Shown: piece by piece, positions 5,531 to 11,531 of the stretch
Layout of the letters: each line of letters opens with the position of its first letter
Position numbering within the stretch: the first letter of the stretch is position 1
Origin: Gammaproteobacteria bacterium
GTDB lineage: Bacteria; Pseudomonadota; Gammaproteobacteria; Methylococcales; Methylomonadaceae
Assembly: GCA_024276805.1 (NCBI GenBank)
Contig: JAJRWJ010000013.1
Location: forward strand, 1-11,618
Direction of reading: 5' to 3'
DNA length: 11,618 bases
Notes under the pieces: generated by a model
The model's database searches: none
What the model was told of the DNA's origin: nothing
The model's input: only the letters and a program-made list of their open reading frames with translations
Position numbers and translations under genes: made by a program

Positions 5531-6795
5531 GCCGCCATCTCCTCCGGTGGGATCTGGCCGGTGACGGCGGCGGTGATGAGGGCGGTGCGGCGTTCTGTCA
5601 GTAGAGAAACCGTAGTCTTCAATTCAATCTGCAAGAGATCGATTTTCTTGATTGCATCATCGATGAACATCAAAATCTCTTTCTGTTCGTTTTCTGGCGG
5701 CATGAGTACAGGTAATTCCTTAATGTTTGTTCCTGATATAGAAGCCAGGTTAGTTGCCCGTTTCGCTTTGGATTCAAAGTAATATTTTGCTTGGAATGTA
5801 GAAGTCCATACAGCCAACCACTCGGATGAAACAGCGTAAGGATGCACTGAAAAAACATGATTCTGGTGCAGGCACGGAGCAATCTCTTCACGCCAGACAC
5901 AGCCACGACCCAGCTTGTCTATATCCCCTCCTTCGTTCATCAATACATCGCCATATTTCAGTAAATACCCTTTGGCATTTGACTCCGAAACTTCTACAGT
6001 GGCAACATCTTCCAGCTTCAAGTAACCATCTTGAACATTCGCTACTCTTAGATATGGCATGGTAACCAGATTGCTTCCCGTATTCTTTTTACCTAGCGTT
6101 AACCCTCCTCTGACTTGTGCAAGATACTTCAAACGGCGGATTTCCCAATGCACCGGAATATCCCCCAACCAGTCCAGGCCGGAGGGTTTGAGGGGGACAT
6201 CGGGGTCGAGGCCACGGGTGACGGCCTGGCTGATGAGGGCGGCGCGCTTTTCTTCCAGCAGCGCGAGCATGCGTTCCTTTTCCGCGATCAGGGCGTCGAT
6301 GTGGGCGGTTTCACGGTCGAGGTAGTTGGCGATGGCCTGCTGTACGGTTTCCGAGGACAAAGGAACGTGATGCTGACGAAGGAGGTCAGGCGACACCCGC
6401 TTGAGCCCTCCCGCACCTGTCATGGATGCCTCCCCTTCCTGCTTGAAAGTGGATGACTGGAAATAGTAGAAAAGGAATTTTCTATCAATGGTTGTCGGCC
6501 GTACAACGAACAACTCTGAACTCCCAAAGCCCTTTCCATTCACCAGATTTTCGGCGATGACGATATTTCCGTTTTCAAAACATGGCGTCACCTTCGCCAA
6601 AAGAATATCGCCTTCCTCAAATGCATTGTATGACGACACATACTTTGAGTACTTGTCTGAATTGGACAGAAAGTATCCATTCTTCACCCGATCCATAGGC
6701 AAAAAGGTCAGGTCATCGTCATCCTGAAACCCGTAGAAAGAAACTGGCGGGTAAAGCTGGCTGACATACCTCAGTGGGATGCTATCGCAGGTCAC
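5527..6795 (-). CDS. hsdS: Type I restriction-modification specificity subunit S
   Basis: HsdS recognises the two halves of the target DNA site and assembles with two HsdM subunits. From the GTG at 6793-6795 it is 422 residues, a normal length. The order is canonical: TRD1 (about 10-145, with GDILLAKVTPCFENG); conserved helix 1 (about 152-195, AIANYLDRETAHIDALIAEK); WLGDIPVHWEIRRLK opening TRD2 (about 208-223); and conserved helix 2 leading to RRTALITAAVTGQIP. The frame is open to 6996, but the first 67 codons translate a REPIN and flanking sequence. The GTG fits better: it overlaps a copy of the hsdM stop (GTGA), and GGAGG stands 7 bases upstream. With only a stump of hsdM left, the subunit has no local partner. 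Confidence 0.9.
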   Translation of the reverse strand: MTCDSIPLRYVSQLYPPVSFYGFQDDDDLTFLPMDRVKNGYFLSNSDKYSKYVSSYNAFEEGDILLAKVTPCFENGNIVIAENLVNGKGFGSSELFVVRPTTIDRKFLFYYFQSSTFKQEGEASMTGAGGLKRVSPDLLRQHHVPLSSETVQQAIANYLDRETAHIDALIAEKERMLALLEEKRAALISQAVTRGLDPDVPLKPSGLDWLGDIPVHWEIRRLKYLAQVRGGLTLGKKNTGSNLVTMPYLRVANVQDGYLKLEDVATVEVSESNAKGYLLKYGDVLMNEGGDIDKLGRGCVWREEIAPCLHQNHVFSVHPYAVSSEWLAVWTSTFQAKYYFESKAKRATNLASISGTNIKELPVLMPPENEQKEILMFIDDAIKKIDLLQIELKTTVSLLTERRTALITAAVTGQIPPEEMAA

Positions 6796-6813
6796 TCCGT
6801 CACCTCCCGCAGC
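6792..6813 (-). repeat. Duplicated hsdM 3' end at the hsdS start
   Basis: Plus-strand TCACTCCGTCACCTCCC (6792-6808) is identical to 7864-7880, the end of the hsdM fragment (REVTE-stop). Including the next five bases (one mismatch), the match covers 22 bases (6792-6813 and 7864-7885). On the minus strand this copy supplies the GGAGGTGA that is both ribosome binding site and former hsdM end, with GTGA joining the hsdM stop to the hsdS start. The two copies flank the whole RAYT/REPIN block. Confidence 0.85.
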
Positions 6814-6814
6814 C

Positions 6815-6903
6815 GTAGGTCGGGTTAGCGCAGCGTAACCCGACAATCCACCCGCGCCTTGGGCCGCTCGTCGGGTTACGCCCTGCGGGCTAACCCGACC
6901 TAC
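6815..6903. repeat. REPIN 1 (two inverted REPs, upstream of hsdS)
   Basis: The left REP (6815-6844) starts GTAGGTCGGGTTAGCGCAGC and ends AACCCGAC. The right REP (6870-6903) starts GTCGGGTTACGCCCTGCGGG and ends CCCGACCTAC. A 25-base spacer separates them, and both GTAG feet lie at the outer ends. The left unit has a GCGCAGCG centre and the right a GCCCTGCGGGC centre, so they are distinct REP halves. The doublet lies 19 bases upstream of the hsdS GTG and could form one long cruciform before it. Confidence 0.93.
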
Positions 6904-7166
6904 TATTACTTTGCTGTGCATGCCACCATACGCCTTTGTTCCGGCAGCGGGGCCGTTCCCTGTTCTAGCGATGCCACTCACTTTATTACCCTCCATGCCA
7001 TCGTCACGACAAGCCCACCCGTCTTTTCCGGCGGGTCCGGCGAGCGGGCGCCATCAAATAAGCATCAAATAGACAGAGAGGGTGTAACCTATTGTTTTTA
7101 AGAAAATTCACGCAAACATACCCCGCCTGTCAGGGGATTCTGTCAAATGACTATCAAATAAGCACC
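6904..7166. other. Spacer between the two REPINs, no gene seen
   Basis: No convincing coding frame is present; the minus-strand frame that runs through part of it to 6996 has no family resemblance. It holds a GC-rich hairpin-prone stretch (CCGGCGGGTCCGGCGAGCGG, about 7029-7048) and then AT-rich sequence. The 12-base word ATCAAATAAGCA occurs at 7053-7064 and 7153-7164, the second copy touching REPIN 2. Related words (ATCAAATAG, GTCAAATGA) lie between. The spacer may be degraded transposable-element DNA. Confidence 0.5.
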
Positions 7167-7253
7167 GTAGGTCGGGTTAGCGCAGCGTAACCCGACAATC
7201 CATCTCGCCGTGGCTGCTCGTCGGCTTACGCCCTGCGGGCTAACCCGACCTAC
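7167..7253. repeat. REPIN 2 (two inverted REPs, 3' side of the RAYT gene)
   Basis: The left REP (7167-7196) is identical over 30 bases to that of REPIN 1. The right REP (7220-7253) differs from the REPIN 1 counterpart by one base (GTCGGCTTA for GTCGGGTTA). The spacer is 23 bases and diverged. The GTAG feet face outwards. It ends 16 bases after the RAYT stop codon and may serve as its transcription end as well as its substrate. Confidence 0.93.
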
Positions 7254-7269
7254 CATTACGGGGTGGCTT

Positions 7270-7806
7270 TCATTCATGGCCAACACCTTCGAAATTCATT
7301 TTTTCCGCGCCCCAATCGGCCGGATAGACTCCGGCCCTGACATAATGGTGAAAGCTGCTGTACGGCCAGTTCACCGGCGCATCGGCATATCCATGTTTAA
7401 CCGGATTATAGTGGATATAATCGACATGCCTTGAAAAGTCGGTTTCATCTCGCAGGCAGTGTTCCCAGAACCGGTGTTGCCATATCGCCTGCTGTCTTTT
7501 TGCCTTGCGGGCAGGATTCGGTGCTCTACGCAGGTGACCCGGGCAGTGTTTGCTGAACCAGGTCTTGATCAGCCGCCAGCGAGTGGAGTAATCGGCGTCT
7601 CCCGGTGGCAGGGTCAAGATGCTGTGCAGATGATCCGGCAGGACGACGATCGCGTCGATCTCGAAAGGATGTTTTTCCTTCACTTTACGGAATGCCTGGC
7701 GCAGGAGATCCACATTGGTTTTGTCGTGGAACAGTTTGCGGCGGTTCTCTGTCACCAGGGTGAAGAAGAAGGAGCCACCGGGGATGTATGTGCGTCGGTA
7801 TTGCAT
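7270..7806 (-). CDS. REP-associated tyrosine transposase (RAYT, Y1_Tnp family)
   Basis: This 178-residue protein belongs to the HUH single-strand transposases related to IS200/IS605 TnpA. The HUH pair is H59-L-H61 in VVLPDHLHSILTLP. The tyrosine motif is VDYIHYNPVKHGYA, with Y130 the likely nucleophile. WQHRFWEHCLRDETDF precedes it, and WPYSSFHHYV after it is a family signature. The N-terminus (RRTYIPGGSFFFTLVTENRR) is also typical. All catalytic features are present, so it may be active. It is flanked by REPs it would recognise by their GTAG foot. The REP at 7820-7849 ends 14 bases before the ATG, leaving little room for an ordinary leader, so expression may depend on that hairpin. It splits hsdM from hsdS. 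Confidence 0.93.
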   Translation of the reverse strand: MQYRRTYIPGGSFFFTLVTENRRKLFHDKTNVDLLRQAFRKVKEKHPFEIDAIVVLPDHLHSILTLPPGDADYSTRWRLIKTWFSKHCPGHLRRAPNPARKAKRQQAIWQHRFWEHCLRDETDFSRHVDYIHYNPVKHGYADAPVNWPYSSFHHYVRAGVYPADWGAEKMNFEGVGHE

Positions 7807-7819
7807 ATCTGGGGTTCCC

Positions 7820-7849
7820 GTCGGGTTACGCTGCGCTAACCCGACCTAC
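7820..7849. repeat. Single REP, 5' side of the RAYT gene
   Basis: This 30-base unit is the exact reverse complement of the left REPs at 6815-6844 and 7167-7196 (ends CCCGACCTAC). On the minus strand it reads GTAGGTCGGGTTAGCG..., so it shares orientation with the RAYT gene. It is a singlet with no partner before the hsdM fragment. Identity among three copies suggests recent movement or gene conversion. Confidence 0.92.
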
Positions 7850-7863
7850 AGGGTGGCAGGCAA

Positions 7864-8070
7864 TCACTCCGTCACCTCCCTCAGCATGTCCATGATGCGC
7901 TTTTCCACCTCGGCCAGTTCGGCATCGATTTCCGCCAGCGGCCGCGGCGGCTGGTATTTGAAGAACTCGCGGTTGAAGTTGATTTCGTAGCCCACCTTGC
8001 CGATGCCGCCGTCCTGTTCATCGACGGCCTTGCGGTCGATCCAGGCGTCGTTCACATCGGGCGCGGACAA
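7864..8070 (-). pseudogene. hsdM: C-terminal fragment of type I DNA methyltransferase subunit M
   Basis: The frame reads SAPDVNDAWIDRKAVDEQ, then IGKVGYEINFNREFFKY, then PPRPLAEIDAELAEVE, ending REVTE-stop. This is the C-terminal segment of HsdM, which binds SAM and methylates adenine in complex with HsdS. The family is usually around 500 residues; here 68 remain. The SAM motif and the NPPF catalytic motif are missing. The frame begins with TTG at 8068-8070, directly after a TGA (8071-8073), and upstream DNA is unrelated, so the 5' part was deleted, not frameshifted. A copy of its last codons sits at the hsdS start, where the original stop/start overlap was. Confidence 0.88.
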
Positions 8071-8097
8071 TCAGGGGTATCGATTCACTATCTGCCA

Positions 8098-8181
8098 TCA
8101 GTCAACCTCGATTTCGGCGCAGCTTTGCAAATTTACAACGAGATCACCATGATCCTTCGGTATGACAGCAAGGCCAGCCAT
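8098..8181 (-). CDS. Short unrecognised ORF before the hsdM fragment, possible gene remnant
   Basis: A 27-codon frame (MAGLAVIPKDHGDLVVNLQS..., open further upstream to a TAA near 8229) ends in TGATG (8096-8100). The ATG of that overlap starts MADSESIPLIV and then runs into hsdM DNA in the wrong frame near 8070. The stop/start overlap resembles an operon junction, so this may be the end of one gene and the beginning of the next, cut by the deletion that removed most of hsdM. I do not recognise either product, and chance is possible. Confidence 0.2.
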   Translation of the reverse strand: MAGLAVIPKDHGDLVVNLQSCAEIEVD

Positions 8182-8235
8182 TGACTTCCTGAACAACCTT
8201 TTTGCCCTGCAGATAAATAGTTGTTGTTAAAAAAT

Positions 8236-8326
<91 letters not shown>

Positions 8327-8346
8327 TGATTGCGCTGCCAGTGCAT

Positions 8347-8352
8347 AGTATA
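8347..8352 (-). promoter_or_regulatory. -10 box for the tRNA-Ser gene
   Basis: TATACT on the minus strand, 20 bases before the first tRNA base, is well placed for a tRNA promoter. No good -35 match is seen at 16-18 bases upstream, so only the -10 element is called. Confidence 0.4.
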
Positions 8353-8568
8353 ACGCAATAATTTGCCGCCTCGATGATTTTAAAAAGACAGCCCTGACTT
8401 CCGCCTGTCATGCCGGGGAAAGGAGGGATCCTGGCACTGCAAATTTCTTCCGCCGGTTGAAATACCCCGGAAGAGTTTCTTCGGCAGTTGTTAATGAGAT
8501 CTTCAGATAATGTGGCTATACTGCTGTATTGTCAAGAATCCGCGCTACATCTGACGTGAGAATAAACC

Positions 8569-8997
8569 ATGCATAGATTTACCATACTGATAGCGGCCAC
8601 GATCGGCCTGACCTTCTCCTTGCCGGCATCGGCGATGACTTCCTGTCGCATCCATTACCAGATGAAAGGCTGGTCGTTCATTTACAAGGAATACCATGGG
8701 CGCGGCACGATAACCTGCAAAAACGGCCAGCGCGCCAGCGTCAGCATCGTTTCCAGAAGCGCCGGCCTGAGCATTGGCAAGTCGGAAATAAGCCGTGGCA
8801 AGGGACGCTTTACCGCAGTAAAAAACATTCAGGAAACCTTTGGCACTTATGTTCTGTTGAACAGTCATGCGGGCGCCACCAAGTCGGTGGAAGGCACGGT
8901 GATGACCAAGGGCGAAGTGTCTCTGGCGCAGTCAGGGAGAGGCCGTGGCTTCGATCTGGGCCTGACTCTTGGTGCTTTTACCATCAAACCACGATAA
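8569..8997 (+). CDS. Exported protein of unknown function
   Basis: This 142-residue protein has a clear signal peptide: MHR, a hydrophobic core (FTILIAATIGLTFSLP) and an ASA cleavage site after residue 22, so the mature protein of about 120 residues is periplasmic. Two cysteines (C26, C50) could form a disulfide. The mature part is glycine-rich with alternating short strands (GRGTITCKNGQ, SAGLSIGKSE, GRGFDLGLTLGAFTIK). This suggests a beta-rich fold and recalls, weakly, EipA/DUF1134-type envelope proteins with repeated G-x-x-(I/L)-G turns; I would not assign it. It stands alone on the plus strand between the tRNA gene and the convergent DUF2380 gene. A TATACT at 8517-8522 may be its -10 box, without a matching -35. 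Confidence 0.75.
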   Translation: MHRFTILIAATIGLTFSLPASAMTSCRIHYQMKGWSFIYKEYHGRGTITCKNGQRASVSIVSRSAGLSIGKSEISRGKGRFTAVKNIQETFGTYVLLNSHAGATKSVEGTVMTKGEVSLAQSGRGRGFDLGLTLGAFTIKPR

Positions 8998-9079
8998 CAC
9001 CGGCGGCGCCAGCCCCGTTCACGGCAACCTGACGTCCCGATGCCTGAACCAGGTGCTGCCACCCCTTGTAATCCGTGGC

Positions 9080-9595
9080 TCAAAATCGCTCCAGCGTCCG
9101 GTTGATCTTCACGGCCAGGTTTTCCACCGCTTTCAGGGTCAATTTATGTGCGCGGCCCTTGCTTTCGGTAACGTAGTCGCCGACCAGCCGGGCATTGTCG
9201 ACATCGACCAGATGCACCATCAGATAGGCAAACAGGTAACTCGGCTTGTGCAACCGGCCGACGACCAGATAATCGGCGCCGGAATTTTTCGCCAACGCAG
9301 CCGCCGCATCATGGTGCTGAAAAAGATAGCCAACGCCACCATCCGCCTGCTGCTGGCGCGTTGTGTCGATGGCCACGATGCGAAATCCCGCCCGCCGCAG
9401 CTGATCTTCCAGCAGCGGCTTGATCGATGCCGTGCGCTTCACTTCCGCCGGCTTGCCTGGCGCCAGCGTCAAATCGCGCAGCTCGAATTCCAGTACCGCG
9501 ATGGCAATCTCCGCTGCGACCGGGAACACGCATAAAGACAGCATGGCCACCACTAGAACCCGCCACAGCCTGGTATACCTGATTTTCCTCGGCAT
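9080..9595 (-). CDS. Secreted DUF2380 family protein
   Basis: This 171-residue protein starts with a signal peptide (basic MPRKIRYTRLWR, hydrophobic VLVVAMLSLCVFPV, cleavage after VAA at about residue 28). The mature part matches what I know of DUF2380: IAVLEFELRDLTL near the start, ASIKPLLEDQLRRAGFRI, GVGYLFQHHDAAAALAKNSG, then the signature ADYLVVGRLHKPSYLFAYLM and VDVDNARLVGDYVTESKG. The family is periplasmic or lipoprotein-like with no proven role. GGAGG lies 6 bases before the ATG. A TATAGT near 9661-9667 on this strand is a possible -10 box. It converges on the exported protein at 8569-8997 with an 82-base gap and no clear terminator. Confidence 0.8.
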   Translation of the reverse strand: MPRKIRYTRLWRVLVVAMLSLCVFPVAAEIAIAVLEFELRDLTLAPGKPAEVKRTASIKPLLEDQLRRAGFRIVAIDTTRQQQADGGVGYLFQHHDAAAALAKNSGADYLVVGRLHKPSYLFAYLMVHLVDVDNARLVGDYVTESKGRAHKLTLKAVENLAVKINRTLERF

Positions 9596-9864
9596 TGTTT
9601 TTCCTCCACCGCCTGCACACAGACCACACCTTTACGGCGCCACTGCAAAAGTGCTGTTTTTTTACTATACTGAAAGCAACAGGCAGGATTACTGAATCCT
9701 CCCGCGCGTTTACTCTTCGCACAGCGAAATCAGTAGTCAGCATCACTCAGGACCCGGCCTCTACAGCAGCATGGGGCTATTATAAAGTCCAGTTTCGATG
9801 CGCAAAAAGCCATACGACCTGGCTGGATTGATCGAATCCCCTGTCTGTATCCGTTGACACATAA
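9596..9864. other. Divergent intergenic region, no gene seen
   Basis: No supported coding frame. The DUF2380 ribosome binding site and possible -10 lie at the left end. A consensus -35 hexamer, TTGACA, lies at 9854-9859 on the plus strand. TTTAAC (9877-9882), 17 bases on, is a moderate -10 match, so a plus-strand promoter overlapping the Pho-box-like sequence is possible. The rest shows nothing I can name. Confidence 0.4.
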
Positions 9865-9893
9865 TTGTCATAAAACTTTAACGTAATTTTAAT
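9865..9893 (+). promoter_or_regulatory. Pho-box-like sequence upstream of a small ORF
   Basis: TTGTCAT-AAAA-CTTTAAC-GTAA-TTTTAAT gives three 7-base half-sites at 11-base spacing. The PhoB consensus is CTGTCAT-A/T-rich 4-CTGTCAC. The first unit matches at six of seven bases and the others are weaker, but the A/T-rich 4-base linkers are in place. A TG-preceded TAGAAC (9901-9906) could be the -10 box. Regulation by phosphate limitation is inferred from this match only. Confidence 0.4.
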
Positions 9894-9938
9894 ATCGCTG
9901 TAGAACAATAGGTTTTTTTAATATTTGAGAAATCGATC

Positions 9939-10157
9939 ATGAACTTACACAACCCGGAAATGATGCAAAACAATTTCAGTGCCGCGCAAACCCTGTCCAT
10001 TGCCGAATCATCGGCCAATTTCGACCCGATTTTCAGACCTGAATTCATGCATGTCCTGGAGCAGGGTCATGCCAGGGCGCAAGACAGTGAAAGGAAATCC
10101 GCGACTCAGGATTCAAATCCGCTGATCTCGGACATGGAATTGTGCAGCTATCTGTGA
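9939..10157 (+). CDS. Small hypothetical protein (72 residues)
   Basis: The frame runs MNLHNPEMMQNNFSAAQTLS... to MELCSYL and stop. It is polar and acidic, rich in Asn, Gln, Ser and Met, with no membrane segment, signal peptide or recognisable domain. A single cysteine lies four residues from the end. Support for it being real comes from its ATG start, the promoter-like sequences at 9854-9906 and the lack of a competing frame. Against it, only a weak GAGA stands in the ribosome-binding position. It converges on the ferredoxin gene with a 10-base overlap of the 3' ends. Confidence 0.5.
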   Translation: MNLHNPEMMQNNFSAAQTLSIAESSANFDPIFRPEFMHVLEQGHARAQDSERKSATQDSNPLISDMELCSYL

Positions 10158-10510
10158 CCATTCTCCGGACCATCAGCCTGTGGCCCCTGATGATAGATGT
10201 ATTCCTGAACCGGCACACCACCGCGCAGATGCTGGTCGATGATCTTATCCAGCTTTTCGCTGTCCACGGCATAATACCAGACCCCTTCCGGCTGCACGCA
10301 CAGCAGCGGCCCTGACATGCAGGTCCCCAGACAATAAACCTTGCTGCGTATTACCCGCAGTTCGCCGCGCTGCAAATCCGCCGCCTCGAGCTTGCTTTTC
10401 AATTCCTCGTATAGCGCCAGTCCCGCCCCGTTTTCGGTACATTTTGAGCCGACACAAACCAATACATGCCGGCGATAATTCATCATGCCGGGTTTGACGA
10501 CTTCAGTCAT
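10148..10510 (-). CDS. Thioredoxin-like [2Fe-2S] ferredoxin
   Basis: This 120-residue protein of the Shethna/NuoE-like ferredoxin family carries electrons through a [2Fe-2S] cluster in the cytoplasm. The four ligand cysteines are visible as C19-x4-C24 (HVLVCVGSKCTENG) and C60-x3-C64 (VYCLGTCMSGP), numbered from the ATG at 10508-10510. LYEELKSKL between them is the first helix of the thioredoxin fold, and GVWYYAVDSEKLDKIIDQHL after them is the typical end. A longer frame opens 12 codons upstream, but its extra residues belong to the overlapping gene. The ATG lies within the last codons of the 10503-11015 gene (8-base overlap), indicating translational coupling. The electron partner is unknown. 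Confidence 0.88.
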   Translation of the reverse strand: MTEVVKPGMMNYRRHVLVCVGSKCTENGAGLALYEELKSKLEAADLQRGELRVIRSKVYCLGTCMSGPLLCVQPEGVWYYAVDSEKLDKIIDQHLRGGVPVQEYIYHQGPQADGPENGHR

Positions 10511-11015
10511 GGCTGTTCTCCATTTTGCTGAATGTAATCTGGTCATTGTTCAATGCTGTGCTTTTTCGCACAATCAAATGCCTGTTGTCTATATGCGCAA
10601 TGATCAACAACAGCAGCTTGAACAGATACTGTAATTTCCGCGAGAAATCGATACTCGCATCCACTGCCAGCAACCTCTTGAGTGTGGCAATTCTTGCATA
10701 GACCTTCTTGATAAGCCTTTCCGTACTCCAGCCGGCATATTTTTTGAATTCATCGATACCGGCAAAAGTATTACCGGAAAGCCTGGCTTTCCGAATATCG
10801 TTCAAATCCATGCCTGCAGCAAGCGCCGCAATAAACTGCCGGTCCTCCAGCCCGGCAACGATTTCAGCGCCGCCAATTCCCGCGCGCACCGCCTCCCGGA
10901 TAAATGCCAGGTTGCCGGCAATCTCCATTTCCACGGCATTCTTCATTGCCTTTCGCTGCAGTCGCCTGGCGTATTCCCTGTCGTATATATTGTAGCAATC
11001 CTGAATGATGCTCAT
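10503..11015 (-). CDS. Hypothetical protein coupled to the ferredoxin gene
   Basis: I do not recognise this protein of about 170 residues. It is mostly helical by eye. The N-terminal part is charged (YDREYARRLQRKAMKNAVEME), a middle part is rich in Ala and Gly (AGIGGAEIVAGL), and there is a hydrophobic run LQYLFKLLLLIIAHI near residues 130-145 that is short for a membrane span and could be a buried helix. The start is uncertain: ATG at 11013-11015 is chosen; TTG at 11027 is possible, and neither has a strong ribosome binding site. Its stop overlaps the ferredoxin start by 8 bases, so the two are probably made together. Confidence 0.6.
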   Translation of the reverse strand: MSIIQDCYNIYDREYARRLQRKAMKNAVEMEIAGNLAFIREAVRAGIGGAEIVAGLEDRQFIAALAAGMDLNDIRKARLSGNTFAGIDEFKKYAGWSTERLIKKVYARIATLKRLLAVDASIDFSRKLQYLFKLLLLIIAHIDNRHLIVRKSTALNNDQITFSKMENSHD

Positions 11016-11531
11016 GGAAAAGACCAAGTGGCTGACCAGGCTGAACTACGCTGCCGAGATTCCATACCTGTAATTATTGCTAGTATCCCCGACATGCCGT
11101 TTTTATTCAACTACAGGATAATTCTGTCTTGTGACATCTGAAACCATCATAAACCTTTTCTGATTACCCATAAGTTTCAGCCGATTTCATGGATAAAAAC
11201 TCACTATCCGTGGTGGCGCGGACACAACCCTGCCTTGTTATAACAATAAAAACGTATTGCCAGCAAAATCCATCCGGCATGAACAACCCGAACCGGACTG
11301 TATGTTTTTTCTACTGCTAACAGCCAAACAATCCTCGCATTGTCAACTAAAAGGAAACAGTTGATTTCGCAATTCCGCCGGATTTTTAATCCATTTGCAA
11401 GGTCTACTCTGTAAAATTGCCAACACCCATCGTTATCACTCTATGACATTGAAATAACGACTGTTTACACTCTTCGCACATGACATCAGCAGTTGCTCAT
11501 TGCGCCGTACTGCTTGAGTTTGGAGGAAAAA
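11016..11531. other. AT-rich non-coding stretch between divergent genes
   Basis: About 500 bases without a supported gene on either strand. A perfect 12-base palindrome TTGTTATAACAA lies at 11235-11246, and a TCAACT/AGTTGA inverted repeat at 11343-11348 and 11359-11364. TTGAAA at 11449-11454 and TTTACA at 11464-11469 are -35-like, but no good -10 partner was found. The length suggests regulated promoters or a small RNA, neither of which I can demonstrate. Confidence 0.4.

Larger units (their letters stand above)
6814..7863. mobile_element. RAYT/REPIN block inserted between hsdM and hsdS
   Basis: About 1.05 kb bounded by the two copies of the hsdM 3' end. In plus-strand order it holds a REPIN (6815-6903), a 263-base spacer, a second REPIN (7167-7253), the RAYT gene (minus strand, 7270-7806) and a single REP (7820-7849). 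RAYTs are IS200/IS605-related single-strand transposases that recognise REP hairpins with a GTAG foot. A gene flanked by its REPs is the usual layout. The boundary duplication is not expected for HUH enzymes, so the mode of arrival is open. Confidence 0.7.

Noticed and set aside
6815..7253. REP units considered as a CRISPR array
   Set aside because: Units are inverted palindromic doublets with irregular spacing next to a RAYT, not regularly spaced direct repeats, and no cas genes are present.
9309..9746. Minus-strand 145-codon frame overlapping the DUF2380 gene
   Set aside because: It lies out of frame with the DUF2380 protein, whose signal peptide and family motifs fix the true frame.
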